A stretch of DNA of 28,203 nucleotides from an uncultured Lachnospiraceae bacterium (lineage in GTDB: Bacteria; Bacillota; Clostridia; Lachnospirales; Lachnospiraceae): NCBI GenBank assembly GCA_949051815.1, contig CARQVR010000040.1, positions 1 to 28,203 on the forward strand. The letters run 5' to 3'. Made by a program: the position numbers and the translations under genes. Positions 6,463 through 14,008 of this stretch are shown piece by piece. Positions within the stretch are counted from its first letter, which is position 1. Each line of letters begins with the position of its first letter. The notes beneath the pieces were generated by a model that did not search any database, was not told where the DNA came from, and saw nothing but the letters and a program-made list of their open reading frames with translations.

Positions 6463-7209
6463 ATGATAGAACTGTATTCAGGAACACCCGGAAGCGGGAA
6501 AAGCCTGCACACGGCAAAAGAGCTGCGCAGCAGGCTCAGGATGCACAGGCGCGTCATAATCGGAAACTTCTATGTTAATGTAAAAGCGGTCAGACGCCGT
6601 AAAGGGTCCTACCTCTTTGTAATGAACGACCGCCTTACACCGGAGCGGCTGCTGCAGTTTTCAAGGAAGCTGTCAAAGCATCTGGGAAGAAGACTGAAAG
6701 AAGGGGAGATCCTTCTTGTGATTGATGAGGCGCAGCTTCTGTTCAACAGCAGGGAGTGGCAGAACATCAGCCGGCAGGGCTGGCTGTCCTTTTTCTCCCA
6801 GCACAGGCATTACGGGTATGACATCATCCTTGTTGCACAGTTTGACCGGATGTTAGACAGACAGGTGCGGTGCCTGATCGAGTACGAGGAAGTGCACCGA
6901 AAGGTAAGCCGTTTCGGGTACATCGGATTTTTTATCGGACTGTTTACGGGAGACAACCTGTATGTGGCAGTGAAACGCTGGTACCCGATTAAGGAGCGCG
7001 TGGAGGGCAGCTTTTTCTTCGGAAACAAAAAACTGTTTGATATCTATGACTCTTACAACCACTTTGACACCCCGGGACAGGGACAGCGTGTGAGCGGGGA
7101 AAAAAGGGGCCCCGCGATCACGCTGCCGCTGCCGGCAGAGGTACCAGAAGGGGAGAAGAAAGAGGAAGAAGATGCCGGACCAGAGTTTACTGATCCAGAT
7201 AAAAGCTGA
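6463..7209 (+). CDS. zot: Zot-like phage assembly ATPase (pI family)
   Basis: A 248-residue P-loop protein of the zonular occludens toxin/pI family, which drives extrusion of filamentous phage through the membrane. Walker A is GTPGSGKS (7-14). Walker B is ILLVIDEAQ (83-91), followed by the family-typical FNSREW. The sensor-like strand IILVAQFDRM is at 121-130. The C-terminal third (RWYPIKERVEGSFFFGNKKLFD) is also Zot-like, but no convincing transmembrane helix follows it. Gram-negative pI proteins normally have one, so this version may be membrane-associated through partners. The ATG at 6463 is preferred over the GTG at 6460. It is the best single marker that the element is an inovirus. Confidence 0.9.
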   Translation: MIELYSGTPGSGKSLHTAKELRSRLRMHRRVIIGNFYVNVKAVRRRKGSYLFVMNDRLTPERLLQFSRKLSKHLGRRLKEGEILLVIDEAQLLFNSREWQNISRQGWLSFFSQHRHYGYDIILVAQFDRMLDRQVRCLIEYEEVHRKVSRFGYIGFFIGLFTGDNLYVAVKRWYPIKERVEGSFFFGNKKLFDIYDSYNHFDTPGQGQRVSGEKRGPAITLPLPAEVPEGEKKEEEDAGPEFTDPDKS

Positions 7210-7419
7210 ACATCCGCATCCCCCTTTTTCCCTGATCACCGTGCGAAGCACTTGTATGTAAGTGGCCGGCGCAGCCGGTTGTCCGTGGCGGGTCCCATGG
7301 GCGGTTTTATCGCGGGCCGCGGACAAAACGCATTCCGGCGGTAAAACAGGGCGTAAAGGAGAGAGCGTACCGCTTTCAACAAAGAATTATATGAAAGAAA
7401 ACGGGGAAGGGAGAACAAA
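7210..7419. other. Phage intergenic region with three consecutive hairpins
   Basis: No convincing gene is seen in these 210 bases. Three hairpins stand in a row: GTGC-GAA-GCAC (7241-7251), CCGGC-GCA-GCCGG (7266-7278) and a larger one with GTCCGTGGC paired to GCCGCGGAC (7281-7324). The first contains GCGAAGC, known as an exceptionally stable DNA mini-hairpin. Clusters like this in ssDNA phages serve as packaging signals and complementary-strand origins. That role is inferred here. Confidence 0.5.
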
Positions 7420-7599
7420 ATGAGTAATCTTAAGATAACGAAATGTGAAGGTGAAGGGCAGGGGAGCTGCAGGATGTGTACGGACAATGGAAAGTGGAAC
7501 AGAGTGTGGATGTGCTTTCTTTATGAAATAGAGGGATTTGAGGGCTGTTACTGTTCGGACTGTGTCAGAAAAATAAAGGCACAGGGTTTGAAACAGTGA
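7420..7599 (+). CDS. Small zinc-ribbon-like protein, 59 residues
   Basis: The product begins MSNLKITKCEGEGQGSCRMC and has seven cysteines. Two form CxxC pairs (Cys17/Cys20 in CRMC, Cys45/Cys48 in CSDC), spaced as in a zinc ribbon. The ATG follows GGGGAAGGGAG. It lies 16 bases before the integrase start, probably in one transcript with it. Small proteins in this position can be excision or direction factors, but nothing in the sequence proves that. No close family is recognised. Confidence 0.7.
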   Translation: MSNLKITKCEGEGQGSCRMCTDNGKWNRVWMCFLYEIEGFEGCYCSDCVRKIKAQGLKQ

Positions 7600-7615
7600 A
7601 AAAGGGGTGGTGCGT

Positions 7616-8710
7616 ATGAATCTGGATGAATGGATCAATCTGGGGATCAGTAACGGCGTCGTGAACATGCCGCAGATCGAGGAGAAGACCTTTGAGGAAA
7701 TCTACAAACAGTGGTTTCTGATGAAAATAAACGTGATTAAGGCGCAGAGCTGCGACCGGATCGAGGTGACATATAACCGCTACTATGCGGGAAGCTGGTT
7801 TGTGAAGCAGAACGTGTCCGCGCTGGATGAGGCGGCGGTGATCCGTTTCCTGACGGGACTGATCGTCGGATGGGGAAATATCACGGCAAAAGAGTTTGCA
7901 AGGATATACCAGATCGTGAATAACGTGCTGGTCTATGCCAGATTTCTGGAGCTTGGCGGTGTGCGCCTGTTTGACTGGGAAATGATCAGAAGATACGTGC
8001 CGGAGGGAAAACTGGTGAAGGATCCCCGTAAGGATTTTGCCGTACCAAAGGCGGACGTTGAGAAACTTCTGCATCTGGTGGTGGATCGGGACATTTATCC
8101 GCTAAAACGGTCTGCCTGCCTGTGCCTTGTCATGAATTTTTATCTGGGACTGCGTGTAGGAGAACTGGCATCCCTGACATGGCAGGACGTGGACCCTGAA
8201 GGAAGAGTGGTGCGGATCAGCAAGACAGAGACGAAAGCATACAGAAGGGACGGCAGCGGAGAACGCTGCGGCGCCATGGTGTATCAGGTGGTGGAGGACG
8301 TCAAGACCGTTTATTCCGTCAGGGACGTCCCGCTGCTTCCGGAAGCGGTCTACATACTGGAGAGACTGAAAGAGCATCATACCAGATGCGGATATGAGAG
8401 CCGGTACCTTGCTTATGACGGAAGGGACACGGTACTGGTAAGGTCACTGGACAGGACGCTCAGGAAACTCTGCCGGTACTGCGACGTGAAATATTTCAAC
8501 ACCCATATGATAAGGAAGACATTCGCGACCATGCTGCACGAATCCGGGATGCCAACAAGGTATATAAGCGACCTGATGGGGCATTCGGACATGGTGACAA
8601 CGGAGCGGAACTATATCTTAAGCTACCGCGATAATTATAATGCACTGCTGGGATATATGCATAAAGGACTCAGTTTCAGACTGAAAAACCAGATAACAAG
8701 TGATATGTAA
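7616..8710 (+). CDS. int: Prophage integrase, tyrosine recombinase
   Basis: A 364-residue site-specific recombinase. After an N-terminal arm and SAM-like core-binding region (about 15-120) comes the catalytic domain: YLGLRVGELASLTW (first Arg), HMIRKTFATML (H-x-x-R), LMGHSDMVTT (second His) and the nucleophile in ERNYILSY. The ATG at 7616 follows GGGGTGG; a GTG at 7607 is possible. It is the last phage gene and lies next to attR in the tRNA-Gly gene, the normal arrangement for a tRNA-targeting integrase. It would insert and excise the circular phage genome at the 22-bp core. It is not a close copy of the recombinase fragment at the left edge. Confidence 0.93.
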   Translation: MNLDEWINLGISNGVVNMPQIEEKTFEEIYKQWFLMKINVIKAQSCDRIEVTYNRYYAGSWFVKQNVSALDEAAVIRFLTGLIVGWGNITAKEFARIYQIVNNVLVYARFLELGGVRLFDWEMIRRYVPEGKLVKDPRKDFAVPKADVEKLLHLVVDRDIYPLKRSACLCLVMNFYLGLRVGELASLTWQDVDPEGRVVRISKTETKAYRRDGSGERCGAMVYQVVEDVKTVYSVRDVPLLPEAVYILERLKEHHTRCGYESRYLAYDGRDTVLVRSLDRTLRKLCRYCDVKYFNTHMIRKTFATMLHESGMPTRYISDLMGHSDMVTTERNYILSYRDNYNALLGYMHKGLSFRLKNQITSDM

Positions 8711-8723
8711 CTGTAAACAAAAA

Positions 8724-8750
8724 ATACCCAGAACAAATCTGGGTATCGTT
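8724..8750. terminator. Bidirectional terminator between int and tRNA-Gly
   Basis: ATACCCAGA pairs perfectly with TCTGGGTAT over 9 bp around ACAAA. The minus strand has a long T-rich tail (TTTTTTGTTT), so it can end tRNA transcription as well as int transcription. Confidence 0.75.
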
Positions 8751-8756
8751 TAGGCC

Positions 8757-8778
8757 AGAGCGCGAGACGGGACTCGAA
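8757..8778. repeat. Right attachment site (attR) in the tRNA-Gly 3' end
   Basis: This is identical to 365-386 and overlaps the acceptor and T-arm bases of the tRNA. Integration therefore rebuilt a complete tRNA gene on this side. Confidence 0.9.
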
Positions 8779-8831
8779 CCCGCGGCCTCGACCTTGGCAA
8801 GGTCGCGCTCCACCAACTGAGCCACTCGCGC
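8759..8831 (-). tRNA. tRNA-Gly (GCC)
   Basis: A 73-base cloverleaf reads on the minus strand. The acceptor is GCGCGAG/CTCGCGC, the D stem GCTC/GAGC, the anticodon arm CGACC-TTGCCAA-GGTCG with anticodon GCC, and the T arm GCGGG-TTCGAGT-CCCGT. CCA is not encoded. It is the integration target of the prophage and remains intact. Confidence 0.95.
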
Positions 8832-8864
8832 TTGTTGTCCTGCTGTATCGCTCGGACATTTATT

Positions 8865-8893
8865 AATATACTATATGACTTTAACTTTGTCAA
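8865..8893 (-). promoter_or_regulatory. Promoter of tRNA-Gly
   Basis: On the minus strand, TTGACA (8893-8888) and TATATT (8870-8865) are separated by 17 bp, upstream of the tRNA 5' end. Confidence 0.7.
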
Positions 8894-8933
8894 CAAGAAA
8901 ATTAAAAAAATTTTATTTCTTTTTTAAAAGGAT

Positions 8934-8961
8934 TTGACAAATGAGAAAAATGGTGTATTAT
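8934..8961 (+). promoter_or_regulatory. Promoter of the 9007/greA operon
   Basis: TTGACA (8934-8939) and TATTAT (8956-8961) are separated by 16 bp, about 45 bases upstream of the start codon. Confidence 0.65.
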
Positions 8962-9006
8962 GGTGGTGTAAACGAAGAGTAGAAGAGAAATAGGGAGGAA
9001 AAGAAA

Positions 9007-9243
9007 ATGAAAGTAATGAATATCGACAACCCTGAAAAGTTTTTTGAGGTAGTAAACCAGTGCAAGGGCACAGTGGAGTTGGTGACAAAGGAAGGCGACA
9101 GACTGAATTTAAAATCCCAGTTAACCAAGTATGTAGCGCTCACGAAGCTTTTTGCTGACAATGCGATTCCGGAGATGGAGCTTGTTGCGCATGATCCTGA
9201 AGATGTGAACCGTCTGCTTGATTACATGGTAAATTCAAAATAA
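9007..9243 (+). CDS. Conserved-looking hypothetical protein, 78 residues
   Basis: A small soluble acidic protein, mixed alpha/beta by eye (FFEVVNQCKGTVELVTKEGD, then LTKYVALTKLF and a C-terminal helix). It has a strong promoter and ribosome-binding site (AGGGAGG). It is followed 13 bases later by the GreA-like gene, so the two are probably co-transcribed. I do not recognise a family. There are no membrane segments, metal sites or nuclease motifs. Confidence 0.75.
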   Translation: MKVMNIDNPEKFFEVVNQCKGTVELVTKEGDRLNLKSQLTKYVALTKLFADNAIPEMELVAHDPEDVNRLLDYMVNSK

Positions 9244-9256
9244 GAATAATAAGAAA

Positions 9257-9760
9257 ATGCATAATGAACTGACGAAACAGGATATCCGCAAGATGGAGGA
9301 AGAGATCGAGTATCGGAAGCTGGTGGTGCGTCCGGCAGCTTTGGAAGATGTGAAGACAGCCAGAGCACATGGCGATCTGAGCGAGAATTTCGAGTATCAT
9401 GCGGCAAAGAAAGTAAAAAACCAGAATGAGAGTCGTATCCGCTATCTTGAACGGATGATAAAGACTGCCGTGATTGTATCCGACGAGTCCGCAGAGGATG
9501 AGGTCGGCATGAATAATACGGTGGAGGTCTTTTTCGAGGAGGATGGCCTCACGGAAAAATACAAGCTGGTGACGACGGTGCGTGGCAATTCTTTAGAGGG
9601 ATTGATCAGCACGGAATCGCCGCTCGGAAAGGCTCTGCTCGGCCACAAGACAGGTGATCGTGTCTTTGTAGAACTGGCTGGGGGCGGAGGGTATTATGTG
9701 GTGGTGAAATCCATCGAAAACACAATTGATGACGGAACGGATAAGTTGAGGAGCTTCTAA
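9257..9760 (+). CDS. greA: Transcription elongation factor, GreA/GreB family
   Basis: A 167-residue Gre factor. The N-terminal part is a long antiparallel coiled coil (about 1-75) with the tip motif GDLSENFEYH (39-48). Its acidic residues (Asp40, Glu43) support cleavage of backtracked RNA inside RNA polymerase. The C-terminal half is the FKBP-like domain that docks in the secondary channel (SPLGKALLGHKTGDRVFV is typical). The ribosome-binding site is weak, consistent with translational coupling to the preceding small gene. Whether this is the main GreA or a paralogue cannot be told here. Confidence 0.9.
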   Translation: MHNELTKQDIRKMEEEIEYRKLVVRPAALEDVKTARAHGDLSENFEYHAAKKVKNQNESRIRYLERMIKTAVIVSDESAEDEVGMNNTVEVFFEEDGLTEKYKLVTTVRGNSLEGLISTESPLGKALLGHKTGDRVFVELAGGGGYYVVVKSIENTIDDGTDKLRSF

Positions 9761-9778
9761 ATGATAGAGGCTCCTTTT
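9749..9778 (+). terminator. Terminator overlapping the end of greA
   Basis: AGGAGCTTCTA pairs with TAGAGGCTCCT (11 bp, one G-T pair) around AATGA, followed by TTTT. The 5' arm includes the last greA codons. Confidence 0.8.
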
Positions 9779-9780
9779 CG

Positions 9781-10045
9781 TATGCAGGCACCCGTTTTAC
9801 ATCTATATACTTCTGGCACTGGTCATAAGCAGACTCGAAATGCAGCGCATTTCTCTTTCGCGTTGCCCCATTATAAGCAAATAGATATAAAATCGTGTGC
9901 AAGCACCCGTTTTGCATCGATTTACTTCTAGCACCGCTCAAAAGCAGACTCGAAATGCAGCGCATTTCTCGTTCGCGTTGCCCGTTATAAGCAAATAGAA
10001 GCAAAACCGTATGCAGGCATCCGTTTTATATCTATTTACTTCTAA
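9781..10045. repeat. Tandem structured intergenic repeats, 115-bp unit (2.3 copies)
   Basis: Units start at 9781 and 9896, with a partial copy at 10010. Each full unit has a perfect inner hairpin, GAAATGC-AGC-GCATTTC. Its complementary outer ends (CCGTTTTACATCTAT near the start, ATAGATATAAAATCG near the end) make the unit foldable as one long stem. This resembles a REP/MITE-type repeat. The rest of the 385-base gap (9761-10145) holds no credible gene; minus-strand frames here are by-products of the repeat. Confidence 0.75.
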
Positions 10046-10145
10046 CTCTGCTTATTCGCGCATATCTTAAAAAAGAAGTGACAAGCCTTATGGGTAATGG
10101 GGCGGGTAACGGACAGGTTTTAGGAAATGGCGGGAGGACAGGCGT

Positions 10146-12875
10146 ATGTATGAGAACAGAAGCGTATCGGAGACAATTCGGGGATTGCAGACAGACGCGG
10201 AGAGAGGGCTGGACGCAGCCAGAATTGCGGAGCGAAGAGCGAAGTACGGGGCGAACCGGTTAAAGGACCAGGAAAAAAAGAGTCTTGCCGGAAGGGTCGC
10301 GGCGCAGTTGAATGATCCGCTGATATTGATTCTTATGGTGGCCATGGCGATTTCCATGATGTTACATGAATTTGGAGATGCCATTATTATTGTGGCGGTG
10401 GTTGCGCTGAATGCGGCTGTGGGAATCATTCAGGAGGGGAAAGCAGGCCGTGCGGTGGAGGCTTTGAAGCAGATTTCCGAACCGAGGACGACGGTTCTCA
10501 GGGACGGCTCGCATCACAATATACCGGCGCAGGAACTGGTTCCCGGGGATATTGTGGTTTTAGAGGCGGGAAACAGGGTACCGGCTGATTTACGACTAAT
10601 TGAAAGTATCGGGCTTTTTGCAGAGGAGTCTACCCTTACAGGAGAGTCTGTGCCGGTAGAAAAGGAGGCCGCTTATGTGGAGGAGGGGAAAGCGGACACC
10701 AGCAGCAGAAACATGGCTTATATGTCCACTTATGTGACGAAGGGCCGCGGGCTTGGCGTGGTGACGGCAACGGGTATGGAGACAAGGGTCGGTCATATAG
10801 CGGACATGCTGCATGGGCATAAGGAAAAACTGACGCCATTGCAGATCAGGCTGGGTGAGCTTGGAAAGATGCTGAGTGCTCTGGCGGTAGGGATCTGTGT
10901 ATTGCTCTTTATTGTAGCTTTGCTGCAAAAGAGGGATGTGGGGGATATGCTTCTGACATCCGTTTCTCTGGCGGTGGCAGCGGTGCCGGAAGGATTGCCC
11001 GCCATAGTGACGATTGTACTGGCGCTTAGTGTGTCCCGGATGGTGAAGGCAAAGACCATTGTACGCAGGCTTTCTGCGGTGGAGACGCTGGGAGCGGTAG
11101 AGGTAGTGTGCTCGGACAAGACGGGGACGCTGACGCAGAATAAGATGACGGTAACGGAGTGTTATCTGGACGGAAAACTTACGGAGAAGAAGGGATTGGA
11201 GGCGCTTTTCGGGGAGGTGGATACGAGTGCGCCGGAGCTTTCCTGCGCGGCCCATTTCCTCTTGGGATGTGTGCTCTGCAACGATGCACAGACCGGGGAA
11301 GAGGGAATGGGAGATCCTACGGAGCTGGCGCTTCTTCATATGGCGTCAGACTGTGGCGTCAGGGCAGCGCGTCTCAGAGAACGTTATCCGCGCATAAACG
11401 AGATCGGTTTTGATTCCGGCCGCAAAATGATGACCACGCTGCACCGGATGGGAAGCGGACAGACGGCTTATACAAAGGGGGCAGCGGAGCGGATTCTGGA
11501 AAATTGCGGGAGTTGTTTTAAGAATGGCCGCATGGCGGAGCTTACCGTGACGGAGCGTGAGCGGCTGCTTGGTATACAGAAGAGTCTGATGGGAGAGGGA
11601 CGGCGTGTGCTTGCACTGGCGATGGAGCCGGAGGGCGGCATGAGAGAGCGGGGAATGGTGTTCCTCGGATTTGTCAGTATGCAGGATCCGGTCAGGCCGG
11701 AGGCGCTTGCGGCGGTACAGGGGTTTGCGCAGGCAGGTGTTTCCACGGTGATGATTACGGGAGACCATCCGGACACGGCGTTTTCCATTGCCAGACAGCT
11801 TGGCATTGCAAACCGTGCGGAGGAGTGCATCACGGGCCGCGAGCTGGATCACTTGAAGGATCAGGGATTTTTGCAGAGACTGCCGCAGCTTAAGGTCTTT
11901 GCGCGGGTGACGCCGGAGCATAAGGTGCGGATTGTGGAGGGGTATAGAAGTTTACATAAAACAGTGGCCATGACCGGTGACGGGGTCAACGACGCGCCTT
12001 CTTTACAAGCGGCGGATATCGGTATCGCCATGGGGCAGGGGGGAACCGACGTGGCCAGAGGCGCGGCAGATTTTGTGCTGATGGACGACAATGTGGCGAC
12101 GATCCATACGGCAATACGGGAAGGACGGGGCATCTATGAAAACATACGCAAGTCGGTGCTGTTTCTCCTGTCCTCTAATCTGGGGGAAATCCTCACCATG
12201 CTGTTAACCATCGTGGCGGGACTGCCGGTGCCCCTGACAGCCGGATTTATTCTCTGGATCAATCTGATTACGGATTCCCTGCCCGCGCTTGCGCTGGGGG
12301 TGGATGACAACGATACGGAAAGTCTTATGCGGGAACCGCCGAGAAGAAGCGATGAGTCGCTGTTTGCCAGAGGCGGACTCATGTGCGTGATTTGTTACGG
12401 ATTGGTGATTGGCGGGATCAGTCTGGCGGCGTTTTTAAAAGTTCCCTATGACCGCATTATCACGGAGGGACTGCCTGTAAGTTTACATAATATACTTGAG
12501 GGGCTGAAAATATCGGCCGTTCTTGCAAGAGCCCAGACACATGCCTTTACGGTGCTTGGCATCAGCCAGCTTTTTCACGCAATCGGTATGCGGGATGTGA
12601 ACCGTTCCATATTCCGGATGGATCACAAAAGCAATCCACAGATGCTGCTTGCGCTCGCGGTAGGCATCGTGCTGCAGGCTGCGGTGACGGAGATTCCTTT
12701 ACTGGTTACGCTCTTTGGCACGGTGCGGCTGAGTATGGAGGAATGGATCCGGCTGATCGCGCTTTCTGTCACACCGCTTTTCGTGCATGAGCTGCTGGTG
12801 GTTGTGGGAATGGCCGGGCTTTCGGTGAGACCCTCCTCATGCCAATGCGCGGAAGGCCGGAAACAGGAGGCATAA
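10146..12875 (+). CDS. Ca2+-transporting P-type ATPase (P2A, PacL/SERCA-like)
   Basis: A 909-residue P-type ATPase. Visible motifs: an N-terminal cation-ATPase segment, TGES (165-168, actuator), PEGLPAIV in M4, the phosphorylated Asp324 in CSDKTGTLT, and the TGDGVNDAP hinge (about 610-618). M5 has FLLSSNLGEIL and M6 has NLITDSLPALALG. Asn and Glu in M5 with Asn/Thr/Asp in M6 match the Ca2+ ligands of SERCA, so calcium export is the likely role. Some bacterial relatives move Mn2+. The start has GGGAGGA at a suitable distance. The C-terminal residues fall in the first copy of a 59-bp tandem repeat, so the tail may be variable. Confidence 0.9.
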   Translation: MYENRSVSETIRGLQTDAERGLDAARIAERRAKYGANRLKDQEKKSLAGRVAAQLNDPLILILMVAMAISMMLHEFGDAIIIVAVVALNAAVGIIQEGKAGRAVEALKQISEPRTTVLRDGSHHNIPAQELVPGDIVVLEAGNRVPADLRLIESIGLFAEESTLTGESVPVEKEAAYVEEGKADTSSRNMAYMSTYVTKGRGLGVVTATGMETRVGHIADMLHGHKEKLTPLQIRLGELGKMLSALAVGICVLLFIVALLQKRDVGDMLLTSVSLAVAAVPEGLPAIVTIVLALSVSRMVKAKTIVRRLSAVETLGAVEVVCSDKTGTLTQNKMTVTECYLDGKLTEKKGLEALFGEVDTSAPELSCAAHFLLGCVLCNDAQTGEEGMGDPTELALLHMASDCGVRAARLRERYPRINEIGFDSGRKMMTTLHRMGSGQTAYTKGAAERILENCGSCFKNGRMAELTVTERERLLGIQKSLMGEGRRVLALAMEPEGGMRERGMVFLGFVSMQDPVRPEALAAVQGFAQAGVSTVMITGDHPDTAFSIARQLGIANRAEECITGRELDHLKDQGFLQRLPQLKVFARVTPEHKVRIVEGYRSLHKTVAMTGDGVNDAPSLQAADIGIAMGQGGTDVARGAADFVLMDDNVATIHTAIREGRGIYENIRKSVLFLLSSNLGEILTMLLTIVAGLPVPLTAGFILWINLITDSLPALALGVDDNDTESLMREPPRRSDESLFARGGLMCVICYGLVIGGISLAAFLKVPYDRIITEGLPVSLHNILEGLKISAVLARAQTHAFTVLGISQLFHAIGMRDVNRSIFRMDHKSNPQMLLALAVGIVLQAAVTEIPLLVTLFGTVRLSMEEWIRLIALSVTPLFVHELLVVVGMAGLSVRPSSCQCAEGRKQEA

Positions 12876-13105
12876 AGCGGAAAACAGGAACAGGCTTACG
12901 CCAGCGCGCAGAAGGCCGGAAGCAGGAGGCATAGAGCGGAAAACAGGAACAGGCTTACGCCAGCGCGCGGAAGGCCGGAAGCAGGAGGCATAGAGCGGAA
13001 AACAGGAACAGGCTTACGCCAGTGCGCGGAAGGCCGGAAACAGGAGGCATAGAGCGGAAAACAGGAACAGGCTTACGCCAGCGCGCGGAAGGCCAGAAGC
13101 AGGAG
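12842..13105. repeat. 59-bp tandem repeat (about 4.5 copies) at a convergent gene junction
   Basis: CAGGCTTACG recurs at 12891, 12950, 13009 and 13068, exactly 59 bp apart. Copies differ by a few substitutions. The first copy contains the ATPase stop codon and the last contains the ytaF stop codon. Every unit carries a stop for both reading directions. Confidence 0.9.
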
Positions 13106-13702
13106 GCAGAGACCGGAGAGCCATGACAGATCGATCCGCAGCACTCTGGAAAGCAGGCGGCCGGTAAGACAGCCGGTGATAAAGAGGAAAAGGTTAAAGA
13201 GGGTAGCGCAGAGGAACAGGGTCAGCGGTGGAACGGCGGCGGAGGGAAAGGCCATTCCGACAAGGACGCTGTCGAGGGAGAGGGCAAGGCTTAAAAGCAG
13301 CGCTTCCTTTGCGCTCAGGACTTGAAGATCCGTGCGGTTGGCTTCCTCAGGTGAAAGATAGACCGTAAAAATAATATTGATCTGTTTGATCTGACAGCCC
13401 CAGTTTCCCATGAGACTGGGGTGTTTTTTTGCTATGCTGCGAATCAGGCTTTCCAAGAGCTTGGCGACGCCGATAGCGGCCAGCATAAAAAAGGAAAGAA
13501 CAGGAAGAACGCCGGAGGGAAGCAGGGAGCCGACAACCTCGCCGATGCGGCCGGCAGCGGTGATGAAAAGAGCCGGAACGCAGGCTAAGAAGAGCAGAGA
13601 GAGGGCTTTGATGTGCACCCGCCCGGCGCCGTAAGAAAATCCCGCCGTCAGGGAATCCAGAGAAACGGCCACCAGAAAAAGCAGCAGGGAGGAAAAGGAC
13701 AT
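13073..13702 (-). CDS. ytaF: YtaF-like sporulation membrane protein (MntP/LysE-type fold)
   Basis: A 209-residue membrane protein with about six hydrophobic helices. Two internally repeated motifs stand out: AVSLDSLTAGFSYGAG (about 12-27) and LSLDSVLVGMAFPSA in the second half. A basic cytoplasmic loop lies between the halves. The duplicated S-L-D-S/N motif is typical of the MntP/YtaF superfamily, and length and loop fit YtaF, a sporulation-associated protein of Firmicutes. Transport of Mn2+ or another ion is possible but not shown. GAGGT precedes the start. The gene is convergent with the Ca2+ ATPase, and its last codons lie in the 59-bp repeat array. Confidence 0.8.
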   Translation of the reverse strand: MSFSSLLLFLVAVSLDSLTAGFSYGAGRVHIKALSLLFLACVPALFITAAGRIGEVVGSLLPSGVLPVLSFFMLAAIGVAKLLESLIRSIAKKHPSLMGNWGCQIKQINIIFTVYLSPEEANRTDLQVLSAKEALLLSLALSLDSVLVGMAFPSAAVPPLTLFLCATLFNLFLFITGCLTGRLLSRVLRIDLSWLSGLCLLLLAFRALA

Positions 13703-13794
13703 GGGAGTTTACCTCATCACAGGTTTACTATATTGTATGGAAGTGGAATCGGATGTTGAGGGCAAGAATCTGAAAAAGAAATCCGCGAAATGAT

Positions 13795-13822
13795 TTACGC
13801 TTCCTCTGAAAAATGTTATGAT
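13795..13822 (+). promoter_or_regulatory. Probable promoter of the metallo-hydrolase gene
   Basis: TTACGC (13795-13800) and TATGAT (13817-13822) are 16 bp apart, leaving a leader of about 180 bases. Confidence 0.45.
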
Positions 13823-13859
13823 GTATGTAAAAGCAATGAGCCGTGCCGGACATGTCTGA

Positions 13860-13933
13860 CATGGAATGAAGCGGCGACAGGCAGGTCTTGCATGAAATGA
13901 AGTGGTGGCAGGCATGTTTTACACGGAATGAAG
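13860..13933 (+). repeat. Imperfect 31-bp tandem repeat in the leader of the metallo-hydrolase gene
   Basis: CATGGAATGAAG (13860), CATGAAATGAAG (13891) and CACGGAATGAAG (13922) are 31 bp apart, and the sequence between them is also similar. The 306-base gap 13703-14008 otherwise holds only the promoter. Confidence 0.65.
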
Positions 13934-14008
13934 GGAAATGAAGTCTGTACTGCGGATCAGGTGAACGGACGTAAGAGGGAAAAGCAGCGCGAAGCAGGGG
14001 GGAACAGT

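Larger units (their letters stand above)
365..8778 (+). mobile_element. Inovirus (filamentous phage) prophage integrated in tRNA-Gly
   Basis: An approximately 8.4-kb module lies between perfect 22-bp att repeats. It carries a rolling-circle initiator, a probable ssDNA-binding protein, a pVIII-like coat protein with a signal-like leader, a coat terminator, a pIII-like adsorption protein with a DP-rich linker and C-terminal anchor, a pVI-like protein, a Zot/pI ATPase and a tyrosine integrase beside the tRNA. Size, gene order and the Zot plus coat hallmarks fit Inoviridae-like prophages. No pIV secretin is seen, as expected for a host without an outer membrane. All recognisable phage genes look intact. 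Gene order and hallmarks are seen in the sequence; assignment to a Gram-positive inovirus rests on family knowledge. Confidence 0.9.

Noticed and set aside
7172..7261. A 29-codon frame overlapping the end of the Zot gene
   Set aside because: Its purine-rich upstream sequence is part of the Zot Glu/Lys tail, and the peptide has no features.
9606..10004. Minus-strand frame of 132 codons
   Set aside because: It is generated by the 115-bp repeats and the greA complement; it has no ribosome-binding site and its protein is internally repetitive for that reason.
10596..11339. Minus-strand frame of 247 codons opposite the P-type ATPase
   Set aside because: It is a shadow of the ATPase coding strand with no family features.
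12842..13105. CRISPR array
   Set aside because: The 59-bp units are contiguous with no unique spacers, and they include coding ends of both flanking genes.
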